Source: Bacillus thuringiensis (GTDB taxonomy: Bacteria; Bacillota; Bacilli; Bacillales; Bacillaceae_G). From it: a stretch of 64,000 bases of DNA. The DNA lies in assembly GCF_022095615.2 (NCBI RefSeq), contig NZ_CP155559.1:4213501-4277500 (forward strand), given 5' to 3'. Each line of letters begins with the position of its first letter. Positions within the stretch are counted from its first letter, which is position 1. This document shows positions 27,249 through 36,220 of the stretch, in pieces. Made by a program: the position numbers and the translations under genes. The notes below the pieces were generated by a model that saw only the letters and a list, made by a program, of their open reading frames with translations, was not told the DNA's origin and did no database searches.

Positions 27249-28490
27249 TTACACAAGATTATTTAATTCCACCTCATTTAAACTCCCAACAACAATATTT
27301 CCTTTATGCACGACTAAACACTTCTCTGTTTGACGCGCTACCGCTTCAGCAGTACATGTTGCATTCGTCAAAACAAAACTCGCTTCATCTCCTACATTCG
27401 GCCATGCTCGCTTCCCTTCATTGTTTAACGTTTCTTTTCCACCTGTAATAAAGCGAAGGGCTTTTCCTAAAGACCTTTCGTTACTCCATCCGAAACGCTC
27501 TGCTAATCGATTTGCCTTTTGCAGCATATCACCTGTTCCAAACGGTGACCAATGATCTGTAATACTATCATTTCCTAATGAAACTTTCACACCTTTTTTA
27601 TCTAATAACGGAATCGGGATTACTTGTTTCCCAATTGGCACTGTTGAAGTAATATCAATGTTTAAAGCAGCTAGTCTTTCTGCCACTTCTTCAGCTTCTT
27701 TATCCGCAACACCACCAAGTCCAAGCGCATGGCTAATTGTGACGCGACCTTGCCATCCCGCTTCTTCTGTTAGACTTGCCAATCGCTTCATTGTAAACGT
27801 TCCAAGATTATTTGCATCGTGCAGATGAATATCAACACCCGCATTAAATTCTACTGCGATATCCATAATTGTATGTAATGATTTTTCAATATCATTATCC
27901 ACTGTAGCTGGATCCACTCCGCCTACTAGATGCGCTCCCATACGCATCGCATCTTTCACAAGTTGTACAGAATTACTGCGCAATAATCCATGTTGCGGAA
28001 AAGCAACGATTCTACCAGAAACCTGATTTTTATATGTTTCCAACGCGGCTAACGTCGCCTCCAAATTACCAAGTCCAATAATCGGATCAACATTACAATG
28101 CGTTCTAATATTCGTTGCACCATTTCGAAGCAATAACGCTAGCATATTTTTCGCTCTATCTTGAGCAGTTGCTAATTGCTTTGGCAGAATTTTTTCTTCT
28201 TCATGAAAACGTGTAAAAATATTCTCTGCTGGCATACAAGCTTTCCAAGGGCCACTATAATACGTCTTATCAATATGAATATGCATTTCTTCGAAAGCAG
28301 GCAAAATCAATAAACGATTGGCATCAAGAATGAGTACCCCTTCCTCTTGAACAGCCCCTGCTATCATCCTTTTAATTCGTCCATCTTCAATGAGTAAACT
28401 ACATAACTCTGTTTCTGTTTGGGAAATTCTCCCCTCTTCATATGTATATCCTGATTCAAGCGTTACATTAGTCAACCAATATATTGTCAT
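27249..28490 (-). CDS. Cytosine-deaminase-like amidohydrolase
   Basis: This 413-residue metal-dependent hydrolase belongs to the CodA/atrazine-deaminase group. Metal ligands are visible: EEMHIHIDK (HxH, around 70), THCNVDP (around 132), HLHDANN (around 217), ISHALGLG (around 250) and the catalytic Asp in [10 protein letters not shown] (around 307). The QH (PQHGLL) and SHA motifs fit cytosine deaminases; the exact base deaminated is uncertain. GGGTGGGGG precedes the ATG. It probably works with the neighbouring NCS2 permease. Confidence 0.82.
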   Translation of the reverse strand: MTIYWLTNVTLESGYTYEEGRISQTETELCSLLIEDGRIKRMIAGAVQEEGVLILDANRLLILPAFEEMHIHIDKTYYSGPWKACMPAENIFTRFHEEEKILPKQLATAQDRAKNMLALLLRNGATNIRTHCNVDPIIGLGNLEATLAALETYKNQVSGRIVAFPQHGLLRSNSVQLVKDAMRMGAHLVGGVDPATVDNDIEKSLHTIMDIAVEFNAGVDIHLHDANNLGTFTMKRLASLTEEAGWQGRVTISHALGLGGVADKEAEEVAERLAALNIDITSTVPIGKQVIPIPLLDKKGVKVSLGNDSITDHWSPFGTGDMLQKANRLAERFGWSNERSLGKALRFITGGKETLNNEGKRAWPNVGDEASFVLTNATCTAEAVARQTEKCLVVHKGNIVVGSLNEVELNNLV

Positions 28491-28661
28491 CTCTATTCCC
28501 CCACCCTTTATTAAAAGTCACCTCATATCTCTTACTATAATTTTAATATCAACTGAAAATTAAGACAATTAATACGACTGTTTCCTAAAAAAAATGTCAT
28601 ACAACCTCATAGTCTTCTCATAAATTTCCATATAGAATAGAAGTATATAGCTTGCTATAAA

Positions 28662-28793
28662 GTGAAACTTTGATCAGTGGGCGTTTTGTTGATCCCTCAC
28701 TAATCGGGCTTTTACGAGCAGTTGACCTCCACCTAACTTCTTTTCTTTCGTTGAATTTTGAGATGGAGGTCTTACTGCCCGGCAAATAGCGGG
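28662..28793 (+). mobile_element. bcr1-type repeat (132 bp) with ATAAA duplication
   Basis: It is flanked by ATAAA at 28657-28661 and 28794-28798. It starts GTGAAACTTTGATCAGTGGG and ends CCCGGCAAATAGCGGG. The centre folds: GACCTCCA pairs with TGGAGGTC around a loop containing CCTAACTTCTTTTCT and GAATTTTGAGA, with GCAG/CTGC below. It encodes no protein, so it must be moved in trans if mobile. It lies 22 bp upstream of the PspC gene, next to its ribosome site, so its RNA becomes that gene's leader. The rest of the 28491-28815 gap shows nothing else. Confidence 0.8.
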
Positions 28794-28815
28794 ATAAAAA
28801 GGAGTGAATTGGAAG

Positions 28816-29001
28816 ATGTCAAAAAGATTATGTAAATCCGAAACTGATAAAATGCTATTTGGTATATGCGGTGGTTTAGGGGAATATTTTGATATTAGCT
28901 CTACTCTCATTCGCATACTTTGGGTCATTGCTATTTTATGTTTTGGGACGGGATTTTTAGTTTATTTTATTTGTTTATTACTTATGCCACGCTCTTACTA
29001 A
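28816..29001 (+). CDS. PspC-domain membrane protein (61 aa)
   Basis: A small phage-shock-protein-C-type protein: basic N-terminus (MSKRLCKSETDKMLFGICGG), the conserved GGLGEYFDIS turn, and a hydrophobic C-terminal helix (about 32-57) ending LMPRSY. Stand-alone PspC proteins in firmicutes are thought to sense or support membrane stress. ATG 28816 matches the family start; a GTG 12 nt upstream is also in frame. A mobile repeat ends 22 bp before the ATG. Confidence 0.85.
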   Translation: MSKRLCKSETDKMLFGICGGLGEYFDISSTLIRILWVIAILCFGTGFLVYFICLLLMPRSY

Positions 29002-29035
29002 TAACATTCTTTCATATATTTGAGCATAGCATATA

Positions 29036-29072
29036 AAAAATCCCCTATAGATTTTTCTATAGGGGATTTTTT
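29036..29072. terminator. Bidirectional terminator between pspC and the XRE-cupin gene
   Basis: AAAAAATCCCCTATAG pairs with CTATAGGGGATTTTTT around ATTTTT. Confidence 0.9.
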
Positions 29073-29644
29073 CATGAAGAATATTTCATCGTTAAATGTA
29101 ATACTGCTACTTCATCTTCTTCATTTCTATAACTATGTTTTTTATTCGCTTCAAATTGAATAGAGTCAAACTCATTTAATTCGTATACATCGCTTTCTAC
29201 TTGAATCGATACTTTCCCTTTCATTACTGTTACAAGCTCAATAGCACCTTCATGATGAGCTTCTGGTTCATATATACTATTCGATCTTAAACAAGCACGG
29301 TGCATTTCCATCCCCGTTTCTTTCGTATAGCGGAACATCGTTTCTAAATGCCATGCTTGTCCTACATCTACTGCAAATCCTTCTCCGCAGCGCGCCACAG
29401 CTACAGGTTCTCCAACAACCATCAATCTCGATAAAGGAATCGATAACCCTTTCGTTATTTTCCAGATGACAGCTAATGTCGGATTCGTTTCGCCTCTTTC
29501 AATCTTTCCTAATGTTAATTTACTAACCCCTGTTTTTTGGGCTAATTCTTCTAAACTTAATTTTTGTTCATTTCGAATTTGTCTTAACAGCTGACCTACT
29601 TGCTGAATGACTTCTTTCGTTTGCATATCTTCATGTTCTTTCAT
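29072..29644 (-). CDS. XRE-cupin transcription regulator
   Basis: This 190-residue protein has an N-terminal Cro/CI-type HTH (about 15-70: LSLEELAQKTGVSKLTLGKIE) and a C-terminal cupin (about 110-187, with HHEGAIELVTVMKG and KHSYRNEE) likely to bind a small ligand. It is divergent from a DMT-type exporter with a roughly 100-bp AT-rich gap, so it probably controls that gene. AAGGTGG precedes the ATG. Confidence 0.87.
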   Translation of the reverse strand: MKEHEDMQTKEVIQQVGQLLRQIRNEQKLSLEELAQKTGVSKLTLGKIERGETNPTLAVIWKITKGLSIPLSRLMVVGEPVAVARCGEGFAVDVGQAWHLETMFRYTKETGMEMHRACLRSNSIYEPEAHHEGAIELVTVMKGKVSIQVESDVYELNEFDSIQFEANKKHSYRNEEDEVAVLHLTMKYSS

Positions 29645-29744
29645 CTATAAAACCACCTTAAAGTATAAAATAATTTACTTTTATTATTTTTAAGTATATT
29701 ATACTATACATAATCATCAAATTCCGAAAGGAGTGCTATACTTC

Positions 29745-30710
29745 ATGCGCGCAATTTTATTAGGTCTTTTATCATCAGCCTTTTTTTCCGCAACCTTTAT
29801 TATTAATCGGGCGATGAATGTATCTGGAACGAGCTGGGCCTGGACAGCTTCCTTCCGTTTTTTATTTGCTCTCCCTATTTTATTCCTTATCGTTTTATTT
29901 CGCAAAAACTTAGGGGGTTTATGGGAAGAATTAAAGAAACATCCATTAGCGTGGATCGGATGGGGGTCCGTTGCTGGTATTGGTTTCTATTCTTTATTAA
30001 GTTTCGCAGCTGTCTTTTCTCCAGCTTGGCTTGTTGCTGGAACTTGGCAAGTTACTATATTAGCAGGGCTACTTTTATCACCATTATTCTTCGTTAAAAT
30101 AGAAACGAAATCAGGCACAAAACTTGTACGCGGAAAAATTCCACTTCGTAGTTTATATGTCGCATTATTTATTTTACTTGGTGTAATTTGTATGCAAGCG
30201 ACTGCAGCAGGTCATATTACAATGACTCAGTTCATTTCAGGTTTTTTACCTGTCGTAGTAGCAGCCTTCTTATATCCATTCGGCAACCGTAAAATGATGG
30301 AACTTGTTGGCGGACGTCTTGATACGTTCCAACGTGTATTAGGAATGGCAATAGGAAGTCTACCTATAACAATTTTACTTGGTATATACGGATTTTCTAC
30401 TACTGGTATTCCAACATCCAGCCAAATGTTGCAAGGACTTTTATTAGCATTATGTTCTGGCGTAATTGCAACGATGACATTTTTCTTTGCTACTGACTTA
30501 GCAAAAGATAATCTCGCTCTACTTGGAGCTGTTGAAGCAACGCAAGCTGGAACGATGGTCTTTACCGTGCTTGGCGAAATTGTTTTCTTGAATGGTTCAT
30601 TCCCTGGTGGTCTTTCCCTACTTGGAATGATTATTATTATGTTAGGAATGGTTGCAAATAGCATTTTAAATCGACCTGTTCCAATCGTTAAGCAGAAAAA
30701 AACAGCATAA
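29745..30710 (+). CDS. DMT-superfamily exporter (multidrug-resistance-efflux type)
   Basis: This 321-residue integral membrane protein has about ten hydrophobic segments, starting MRAILLGLLSSAFFSATFI, matching the EmrE-like ten-segment family of Bacillus. AAAGGAG lies upstream of this ATG; an in-frame GTG overlapping the ribosome site is unlikely to be used. It is divergent from an XRE-cupin regulator, a common arrangement for metabolite or drug exporters. The substrate is unknown. Confidence 0.85.
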   Translation: MRAILLGLLSSAFFSATFIINRAMNVSGTSWAWTASFRFLFALPILFLIVLFRKNLGGLWEELKKHPLAWIGWGSVAGIGFYSLLSFAAVFSPAWLVAGTWQVTILAGLLLSPLFFVKIETKSGTKLVRGKIPLRSLYVALFILLGVICMQATAAGHITMTQFISGFLPVVVAAFLYPFGNRKMMELVGGRLDTFQRVLGMAIGSLPITILLGIYGFSTTGIPTSSQMLQGLLLALCSGVIATMTFFFATDLAKDNLALLGAVEATQAGTMVFTVLGEIVFLNGSFPGGLSLLGMIIIMLGMVANSILNRPVPIVKQKKTA

Positions 30711-30752
30711 AAAAGAGTATGGTTCTCTAACAAAGAACCATACTCTTTTTTT
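30711..30752 (+). terminator. Terminator after the DMT exporter
   Basis: AAAAAAGAGTATGGTTCT pairs with AGAACCATACTCTTTTTTT around a 7-nt loop. Confidence 0.9.
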
Positions 30753-30853
30753 ATTGTCCCCCTATTTCGCCTTATCAGAATAGTATTTCATTAGCTGTTT
30801 ACACTAAAACCTATGTTATAATACGTTTCATGCGCAATAATAGGAGGTAAATT

Positions 30854-31519
30854 ATGTTAAAAAAAGCAATCGCTGAATTTATTGGTACATTTGTACTTGT
30901 ATTATTCGGAACTGGAGTAGCTGTCATTGGCGGCGGAATTGAAGGAATTGGAACATTGGGAATCGCTATGGCTTTCGGTCTATCTATTGTAGCTATGGCA
31001 TATAGCATCGGAACAATTTCTGGATGTCACATTAACCCAGCAGTATCAGTAGCTATGTTCATCAACAAAAGAATGAACGCTATGGAACTTTGTTATTATG
31101 TATTAGCTCAAATTTTAGGTGGTTTATTAGGAACTGCAACGTTAGTAACAATTTTAAAATCTGCTAAAACACCTTTAGATAATTTAGGACAAAATGGTTT
31201 TGGAACTCTTGGTTTATCTGGAGCATTTCTAGTTGAATTTATTTTAACTTTCGTATTCGTATTAGTGATCGTTGCTGTAACAGGTAAAAAAGGAAGCTCT
31301 TCTTTAGCTGGATTAGTAATTGGTTTCACATTAGTGTTAGTTCACTTATTAGGTATTCCGTTAACTGGAACTTCTGTTAACCCAGCTCGTAGTATCGCAC
31401 CAGCTTTATTCGCTGGCGGAGAAGCACTTTCTCAACTATGGGTATTCATCGTTGCACCAATTCTTGGTGGTATCGTAGCAGCTATTGTCGGTAAATTCAT
31501 TTTAAATACTGAAAAATAG
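30854..31519 (+). CDS. aqpZ: Aquaporin (MIP family)
   Basis: This 221-residue channel has six membrane helices and two half-helices bearing both NPA boxes: HINPAVS (around 61) and SVNPARS (around 177). The residues around the second box (GTSVNPARS) and the short length resemble water-selective AqpZ more than glycerol facilitators, but glycerol transport cannot be excluded from sequence. AGGAGG precedes the ATG. It is monocistronic, with its own terminator. Confidence 0.88.
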   Translation: MLKKAIAEFIGTFVLVLFGTGVAVIGGGIEGIGTLGIAMAFGLSIVAMAYSIGTISGCHINPAVSVAMFINKRMNAMELCYYVLAQILGGLLGTATLVTILKSAKTPLDNLGQNGFGTLGLSGAFLVEFILTFVFVLVIVAVTGKKGSSSLAGLVIGFTLVLVHLLGIPLTGTSVNPARSIAPALFAGGEALSQLWVFIVAPILGGIVAAIVGKFILNTEK

Positions 31520-31540
31520 AATTTTCAATATTTCTGAATA

Positions 31541-31581
31541 AAAAAAGGCGAGCCCTCATTATGAGGATGCTCGCTTTTTTA
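31541..31581. terminator. Bidirectional terminator between aqpZ and the Rrf2 gene
   Basis: AAAAAAGGCGAGC pairs with GCTCGCTTTTTT, with an inner CTCAT/ATGAG stem. Confidence 0.85.
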
Positions 31582-32010
31582 CTCTTTCATTTTAGACTTT
31601 AAATTTGTAACTAATTGATCTACCGTTACATTTGCAAGTACGTTTTCCATTGCTTCTTGCGCTTGCATTAAAATAATTTCTAATACTGATTGAATATTAG
31701 CTCCTACTGGACATTCAATGTTGGGATTCTCATGGAAGGAAAATAGTTGTCCTTCTTCTACAACTTCCACTGCTTTATATACATCAAGTAATGTAATTTC
31801 TTCTAAATCACGAGCAAGTGTCGTACCACCTTTACCAGCTTGTACATCAACAAGTCCTGCTCTCTTCAACATTCCTGTAATGCGACGAATCACAACTGGA
31901 TTTGTATTCACACTACCGGCAATCCATTCAGAGGTACAGCGAGAGTTTCGATCTATCGCAAGTAATGTCAGCATATGAACACCTACTGTAAAACGACTAC
32001 TAATCCCCAT
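31579..32010 (-). CDS. Rrf2 family transcription regulator
   Basis: This 143-residue winged-HTH protein begins MGISSRFTVGVHMLTLLA, with the recognition region VNTNPVVIRRITGMLKRAGLVD (around 38-59). It resembles B. subtilis YwnA. Only one Cys lies in the usual cluster region (NIECPVGANI), so an iron-sulfur cluster of the IscR/NsrR kind is not supported. GGAGGG fits the ATG at 32010. No target gene is evident nearby. Confidence 0.85.
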   Translation of the reverse strand: MGISSRFTVGVHMLTLLAIDRNSRCTSEWIAGSVNTNPVVIRRITGMLKRAGLVDVQAGKGGTTLARDLEEITLLDVYKAVEVVEEGQLFSFHENPNIECPVGANIQSVLEIILMQAQEAMENVLANVTVDQLVTNLKSKMKE

Positions 32011-32089
32011 CTGCACACCCTCCTTTGTATTCATTCTATTAAAAGACGACTCTTATTATTATATACTATTTTTAATTTATACATAAAGA

Positions 32090-32126
32090 AAAAGCATGAT
32101 TTCAATAGGAAATCATACTTTTCTCT
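32090..32126 (-). terminator. Terminator after the ABC exporter permease
   Basis: On the minus strand AGTATGATTTCC pairs with GAAATCATGCT, followed by TTTTTCTTT. Confidence 0.8.
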
Positions 32127-32128
32127 CA

Positions 32129-33349
32129 TTATTGACGCTTTATAAATTTTGCTAAATCTTTAAATTTCACTTTGTCTGAGTAATTCATTACACCGTTTAC
32201 GTAAATGCGGCTTGCAAGTATATTGACGATAGCAATAGTCACCAATAAAATGACTAAAGTCACAATAATCTCTACAGTTCCTGCTTCACCCGCTACAAGC
32301 CTTGAAAATGTAACCATAGGTGTAAAGAATGGAATATATGAACTAACTACAGCTAATGTACTATTAGGATCAAATAGTGATTTAATACTAATGAAAAATG
32401 CTGCTATACCTAACATTGTAATTGGGAACGAAAGAGATTGTACATCCTCAATTTTTGATACAACAGCACCAACCGCTGCATATAACATTGCATATAGTAA
32501 GTAGCCCGTAACAAAATATACAACGAACATACTAATTACTACAGCATCCAATTTAGAAAAGTCTAGTGCAAGTCCCACTAAAGATGCATTTTCTAAGTCT
32601 ACCCAACCTAATAAATATGGTACAAGAAAACCGAATGAAGCAGTAATAAGTAATAGTAAAGCACTAGAAACAATTGCTAAAATTTTAGCATGTAGCATTG
32701 TTAATGGTTTTACTTTCGGAAGCATTAACTCCATAACACGAGACGACTTTTCAGATGCTATCGTCGTCCCAATTGCAGTTCCAAACACAATAATAAACAT
32801 ATATAAAGCAAACGAGAATACATAGCCAATACCAAAGGAAGATGCATGATCTTTTACCGCCTCTTGCTTTAACGGAATTTCCATCTGTAACTGTTTTGCT
32901 ACTTCGGCAGATACATTATTCTTTTCAATCATTACCGCCGTATACTGTTCCTTTAAATAACTCGCCATAAGTGTAGCCATTGATTGGCTCGGAAAACCAC
33001 TATACATATACGTCACTTCTGGAATACCATTCTTTTCTGTAATATGGAATAAACCGTCTAAATCGCCATCTTCTACTTGCTTACGTAGCTCATTAAACTT
33101 ATCCTTATTTTCTACAGTTACTTTAGCAGACGGAAGTAACTTTGTTACATCACTTTCTTGCACTTTATACGTATCACTTTCAGTTACTACAGCAATTTTA
33201 TCTTTTCCTTTATCATTATCAGCAGTGAAATGATTAAATGCGAAAAGCCCAAACACAACTAAAAATAAAATCGCACTCGTGATTAATGATTTTTTAGATA
33301 AAAATGCTTCTCTAAAATAAAATGAAAATACGTGAGAAAATTTACGCAT
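32129..33349 (-). CDS. ABC-2 exporter permease, NatB/YhaP-like
   Basis: This 406-residue membrane protein has one N-terminal helix (about 20-38), a large extracytoplasmic domain (about 40-175) and five to six C-terminal helices, the NatB architecture. ESDTYKVQ and the SEKSSRVMELMLPKV loop (around 205) are typical. Substrates of this family range from Na+ to peptides and antibiotics. It starts 2 nt after the ATPase gene stop, so the two are coupled. Confidence 0.87.
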   Translation of the reverse strand: MRKFSHVFSFYFREAFLSKKSLITSAILFLVVFGLFAFNHFTADNDKGKDKIAVVTESDTYKVQESDVTKLLPSAKVTVENKDKFNELRKQVEDGDLDGLFHITEKNGIPEVTYMYSGFPSQSMATLMASYLKEQYTAVMIEKNNVSAEVAKQLQMEIPLKQEAVKDHASSFGIGYVFSFALYMFIIVFGTAIGTTIASEKSSRVMELMLPKVKPLTMLHAKILAIVSSALLLLITASFGFLVPYLLGWVDLENASLVGLALDFSKLDAVVISMFVVYFVTGYLLYAMLYAAVGAVVSKIEDVQSLSFPITMLGIAAFFISIKSLFDPNSTLAVVSSYIPFFTPMVTFSRLVAGEAGTVEIIVTLVILLVTIAIVNILASRIYVNGVMNYSDKVKFKDLAKFIKRQ

Positions 33350-33351
33350 CG

Positions 33352-34236
33352 TTATTTCGCCCTCTCTACAAAGATTTCGTTTAACGTCGGCTCTAACATT
33401 TTAAATTGTCGTAAGGTAACACCTTGTTCTTGCAACTGTTGTAAAATCTTTAGAGCTTCTGCATCATCTTGTACTTGCACATAAAGAAGGCCTTGTTGTT
33501 TTTCATACGATACATGAATAGATTCTAATCCCTTCTCATTCTCTTCTGTATCTTCAATCGTTAAATTGCGGAAACCGTATTCTTTTTTAATATCACTTAA
33601 CTGGCCTTTTACGACTGCTTCGCCTTTTTTCAGAATACATACATGTTGGCAAAAAGCCTCTACTTGTTCCATACGATGACTAGATAAAATAATCGTCTTT
33701 CCGCTCTGTACTTGTTCTTCAATAATGCTAGCTAACATCCCAGCATTAACTGGATCCAGTCCACTAAATGGTTCATCTAAAATGAGAAGTTCAGGATTAT
33801 GAAGAAGAGCAGCAATTAATTGGATTTTTTGCTGGTTCCCTTTTGAAAGCTCTCCTGCCGTTTTAAATTTATATTCCGGTATCGCTAAACGCTCTAACCA
33901 GTGATCAATAGCAAAATCTACTTCTTTTTTCGTCATGCCTTCTAATCTACCAAAATATCGCAACTGGTCTATTACTCTACTTTTCGTATATAAACCTCTT
34001 TCTTCTGGTAAATATCCAATCGTTACCCCACTAGTTCCAAATGATTTTCCATCCCATGTAATAGAGCCTTCATTAGGCGTTAATAATCCGAGAAGCATTT
34101 TGATTGTCGTTGTTTTCCCTGCACCATTTCGTCCAAGTAATCCTAGCACTTCACCTTTTGGCAACGAAATTTGCAAGCCGTTCACTGCTTTTGATTCCCC
34201 AAATAGTTTCGTTAAGTTTTGAATTTGTAAACTCAA
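33352..34236 (-). CDS. ABC exporter ATPase, NatA/YhaQ-like
   Basis: This 294-residue nucleotide-binding subunit has Walker A GRNGAGKTTT (around 36), signature ELSKGNQQKIQ (around 136), Walker B LLILDEPFSGLDP (around 158) and H-loop SSHRMEQ. The C-terminal 80 residues form the accessory domain seen in YhaQ/NatA. It starts at TTG with GGGGAGG 9 nt upstream. It forms an operon with the permease downstream. Confidence 0.88.
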   Translation of the reverse strand: MSLQIQNLTKLFGESKAVNGLQISLPKGEVLGLLGRNGAGKTTTIKMLLGLLTPNEGSITWDGKSFGTSGVTIGYLPEERGLYTKSRVIDQLRYFGRLEGMTKKEVDFAIDHWLERLAIPEYKFKTAGELSKGNQQKIQLIAALLHNPELLILDEPFSGLDPVNAGMLASIIEEQVQSGKTIILSSHRMEQVEAFCQHVCILKKGEAVVKGQLSDIKKEYGFRNLTIEDTEENEKGLESIHVSYEKQQGLLYVQVQDDAEALKILQQLQEQGVTLRQFKMLEPTLNEIFVERAK

Positions 34237-34373
34237 AGTATAAAGCCTCCCCTTTAGTATTATTCATACTCTCTTTCAAAGACTATGTTTATTCTGGATA
34301 AAATATAGCACTACACTTCATCCTCTTAGTATGTAACATCGTCTTAATCCATCATTTGTTCTATTTAGTTAAA

Positions 34374-34440
34374 ATTGTAAATAATATCATTTCATTTGTC
34401 AATTATAATTGTCATTTCGACAATTAAACTTGTCAAAATG
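34374..34440 (-). promoter_or_regulatory. natAB-like promoter with tandem GACAA/TTGTC repeats
   Basis: On the minus strand TTGACA (34397-34402), 17 bp, then TACAAT (34374-34379) forms a good sigma-A promoter. Overlapping and upstream of the -35 are two inverted pairs: CAATTATAATTG (a 12-bp palindrome) and GACAA-N6-TTGTC. They look like a repressor or regulator site of unknown ownership. The rest of the 343-bp gap to the phosphatase gene holds nothing I can name. Confidence 0.55.
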
Positions 34441-34579
34441 ATTCCCATCATTTTTCCCATCTTTCTAATATAGGACATACTACTATATATACAAAAGACA
34501 ATATGCAAATGTTCATAAAAAAAATATTATTTTTCGATATATAATATTAAATGATTTTCTAACATCAAGGAGGGTACAT

Positions 34580-35407
34580 ATGAAGATGAAGAGGGGCATT
34601 ACCACTTTATTATCTGTAGCAGTTCTATCTACATCACTTGTAGCATGTTCAGGAACACCAGAGAAAACAGTGGCAAAAGAAGAAAAAGCAAAATTAACAG
34701 ACCAGCAATTAATGGCTGATTTATGGTATCAAACAGCTGGTGAAACGAAAGCACTTTACTACCAAGGATACAACATCGGTCAATTAAAACTTGATGCAGT
34801 TCTTGCAAAGGGAACAGAAAAAAAACCTGCTATCGTACTTGATTTAGATGAAACTGTTTTAGACAACAGTCCTCATCAAGCCATGAGCGTAAAAACAGGC
34901 AAAGGCTATCCGTATAAATGGGATGACTGGATTAATAAGGCTGAAGCTGAAGCCCTTCCAGGCGCAATTGATTTCTTAAAATATACCGAGTCTAAAGGAG
35001 TAGATATTTACTACATCTCAAATCGTAAAACGAACCAACTAGATGCAACAATTAAAAATCTTGAGCGTGTAGGTGCTCCTCAAGCAACGAAAGAACATAT
35101 ATTACTACAAGATCCGAAAGAAAAAGGAAAAGAGAAACGCCGTGAACTCGTTTCGCAAACACATGATATCGTCTTATTCTTCGGTGATAACTTATCTGAT
35201 TTCAATGGTTTTGATGGAAAATCTGTAACAGATCGCAATCAAACTGTAGCAGATTCAAAAGCACAATTTGGTGAAAAATTCATCATTTTCCCGAATCCAA
35301 TGTACGGCGATTGGGAAGGTGCTCTATATGATTATGATTTCAAAAAATCAGATACGGAAAAAGATAAAATCCGTCGCGACAATTTAAAATCATTTGATGC
35401 AAAATAA
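34580..35407 (+). CDS. Lipoprotein acid phosphatase, e(P4)/class C HAD family
   Basis: This 275-residue lipoprotein has lipobox SLVAC (Cys around 23). The HAD nucleophile motif is VLDLDETVLDN (around 90-100), with further motifs YISNRK (around 147) and FGDNLSDF (around 208). Relatives dephosphorylate nucleoside monophosphates at the cell surface, helping uptake of nucleosides and NAD precursors. Anchored outside the membrane. AAGGAGGG lies 9 nt before the ATG. It is monocistronic. Confidence 0.92.
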   Translation: MKMKRGITTLLSVAVLSTSLVACSGTPEKTVAKEEKAKLTDQQLMADLWYQTAGETKALYYQGYNIGQLKLDAVLAKGTEKKPAIVLDLDETVLDNSPHQAMSVKTGKGYPYKWDDWINKAEAEALPGAIDFLKYTESKGVDIYYISNRKTNQLDATIKNLERVGAPQATKEHILLQDPKEKGKEKRRELVSQTHDIVLFFGDNLSDFNGFDGKSVTDRNQTVADSKAQFGEKFIIFPNPMYGDWEGALYDYDFKKSDTEKDKIRRDNLKSFDAK

Positions 35408-35441
35408 AGAGGATGGCGAATGCCATCCTCTTTATTTTGTT
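35408..35441. terminator. Terminator between acid phosphatase and motB
   Basis: AAAGAGGATGGC-GAAT-GCCATCCTCTTT, followed by ATTTTG; the mirrored A/T ends allow use from either side. Confidence 0.85.
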
Positions 35442-36220
35442 TTCTCTGTTAAAGGTAAGATAAACACTTCCACACGCCTATTCTTTGCCTTTCCTTCTTG
35501 TGTATCATTTGGAGCAATTGAACGGTATTCTCCGTAACCAATCGCACTAAATTTTTCTGGTTGTAATTCTTTATTTTGGAGTAATGCTTGCATAAAATTA
35601 ACTGCCCGCTGCGTACTTAATTCCCAATTCGATGCAAACTGCGCATTGGCAATAGGGACAGTATCCGTATGACCGGATACTGTAATTTCACGCGGTGACG
35701 CTGAAACAAGTAAAGTAGACATCTCTTTTGCAATCCCTAAAGATTCTAATTTCACATCCGCTTTCCCTGAATCAAACAGTATATTCTCTAATATTGTCAC
35801 CATTAATCCCTTTTCAGTTAATTTAGTTTGAAAAGAAGAGGATAATTGTTTCTCATTAATATATTGATCAATCTTTTTTTGTAATGCTTTCAATTCATCC
35901 ATCTCTTTTTTTTCTTTTTCTCTAGCTTCTTCTTGTTTTTTGGCTTGTTCTGTCTCAAGGCTACCGGCTGATAATTCTTTCTCATCATTTGGCTTTTGAT
36001 CACTTAAAAATTCTTTGTTACCTGTCCCACCAGCTAGTTCACTTCGAAAAGCAACAGCCATCTGTTTAAACTTCGCAGCATCTATACTACTCATCGCAAA
36101 TAAAACGATGAACAATGCAAATAACAACGTTAACATATCAGAATAAGGGATTAACCAAGTTTCATCGATATGTTCATCATGCTTTTTTTTCTTACTTCTT
36201 CTATTTTTTTTACTCCGCAT
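35432..36220 (-). CDS. motB: Flagellar stator protein MotB
   Basis: This 262-residue protein has a basic cytoplasmic N-terminus, one membrane helix with the ion-binding Asp in IPYSDMLTLLFALFIVLF (around 24-41), a linker rich in Lys and Glu, and an OmpA/MotB peptidoglycan-binding domain (about 140-255: SGHTDTVP, NWELSTQRA). The region after the helix (AMSSIDAAKF) is closer to proton-type MotB than to sodium-type MotS, by recollection. AAGGGG fits ATG 36220. It overlaps motA by 11 nt. Confidence 0.92.
   Translation of the reverse strand: MRSKKNRRSKKKKHDEHIDETWLIPYSDMLTLLFALFIVLFAMSSIDAAKFKQMAVAFRSELAGGTGNKEFLSDQKPNDEKELSAGSLETEQAKKQEEAREKEKKEMDELKALQKKIDQYINEKQLSSSFQTKLTEKGLMVTILENILFDSGKADVKLESLGIAKEMSTLLVSASPREITVSGHTDTVPIANAQFASNWELSTQRAVNFMQALLQNKELQPEKFSAIGYGEYRSIAPNDTQEGKAKNRRVEVFILPLTEKTK

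Noticed and set aside
28674..28928. An 84-codon frame on the minus strand
   Set aside because: It is antisense to the bcr1-type repeat and to pspC, and has no ribosome site or family features.
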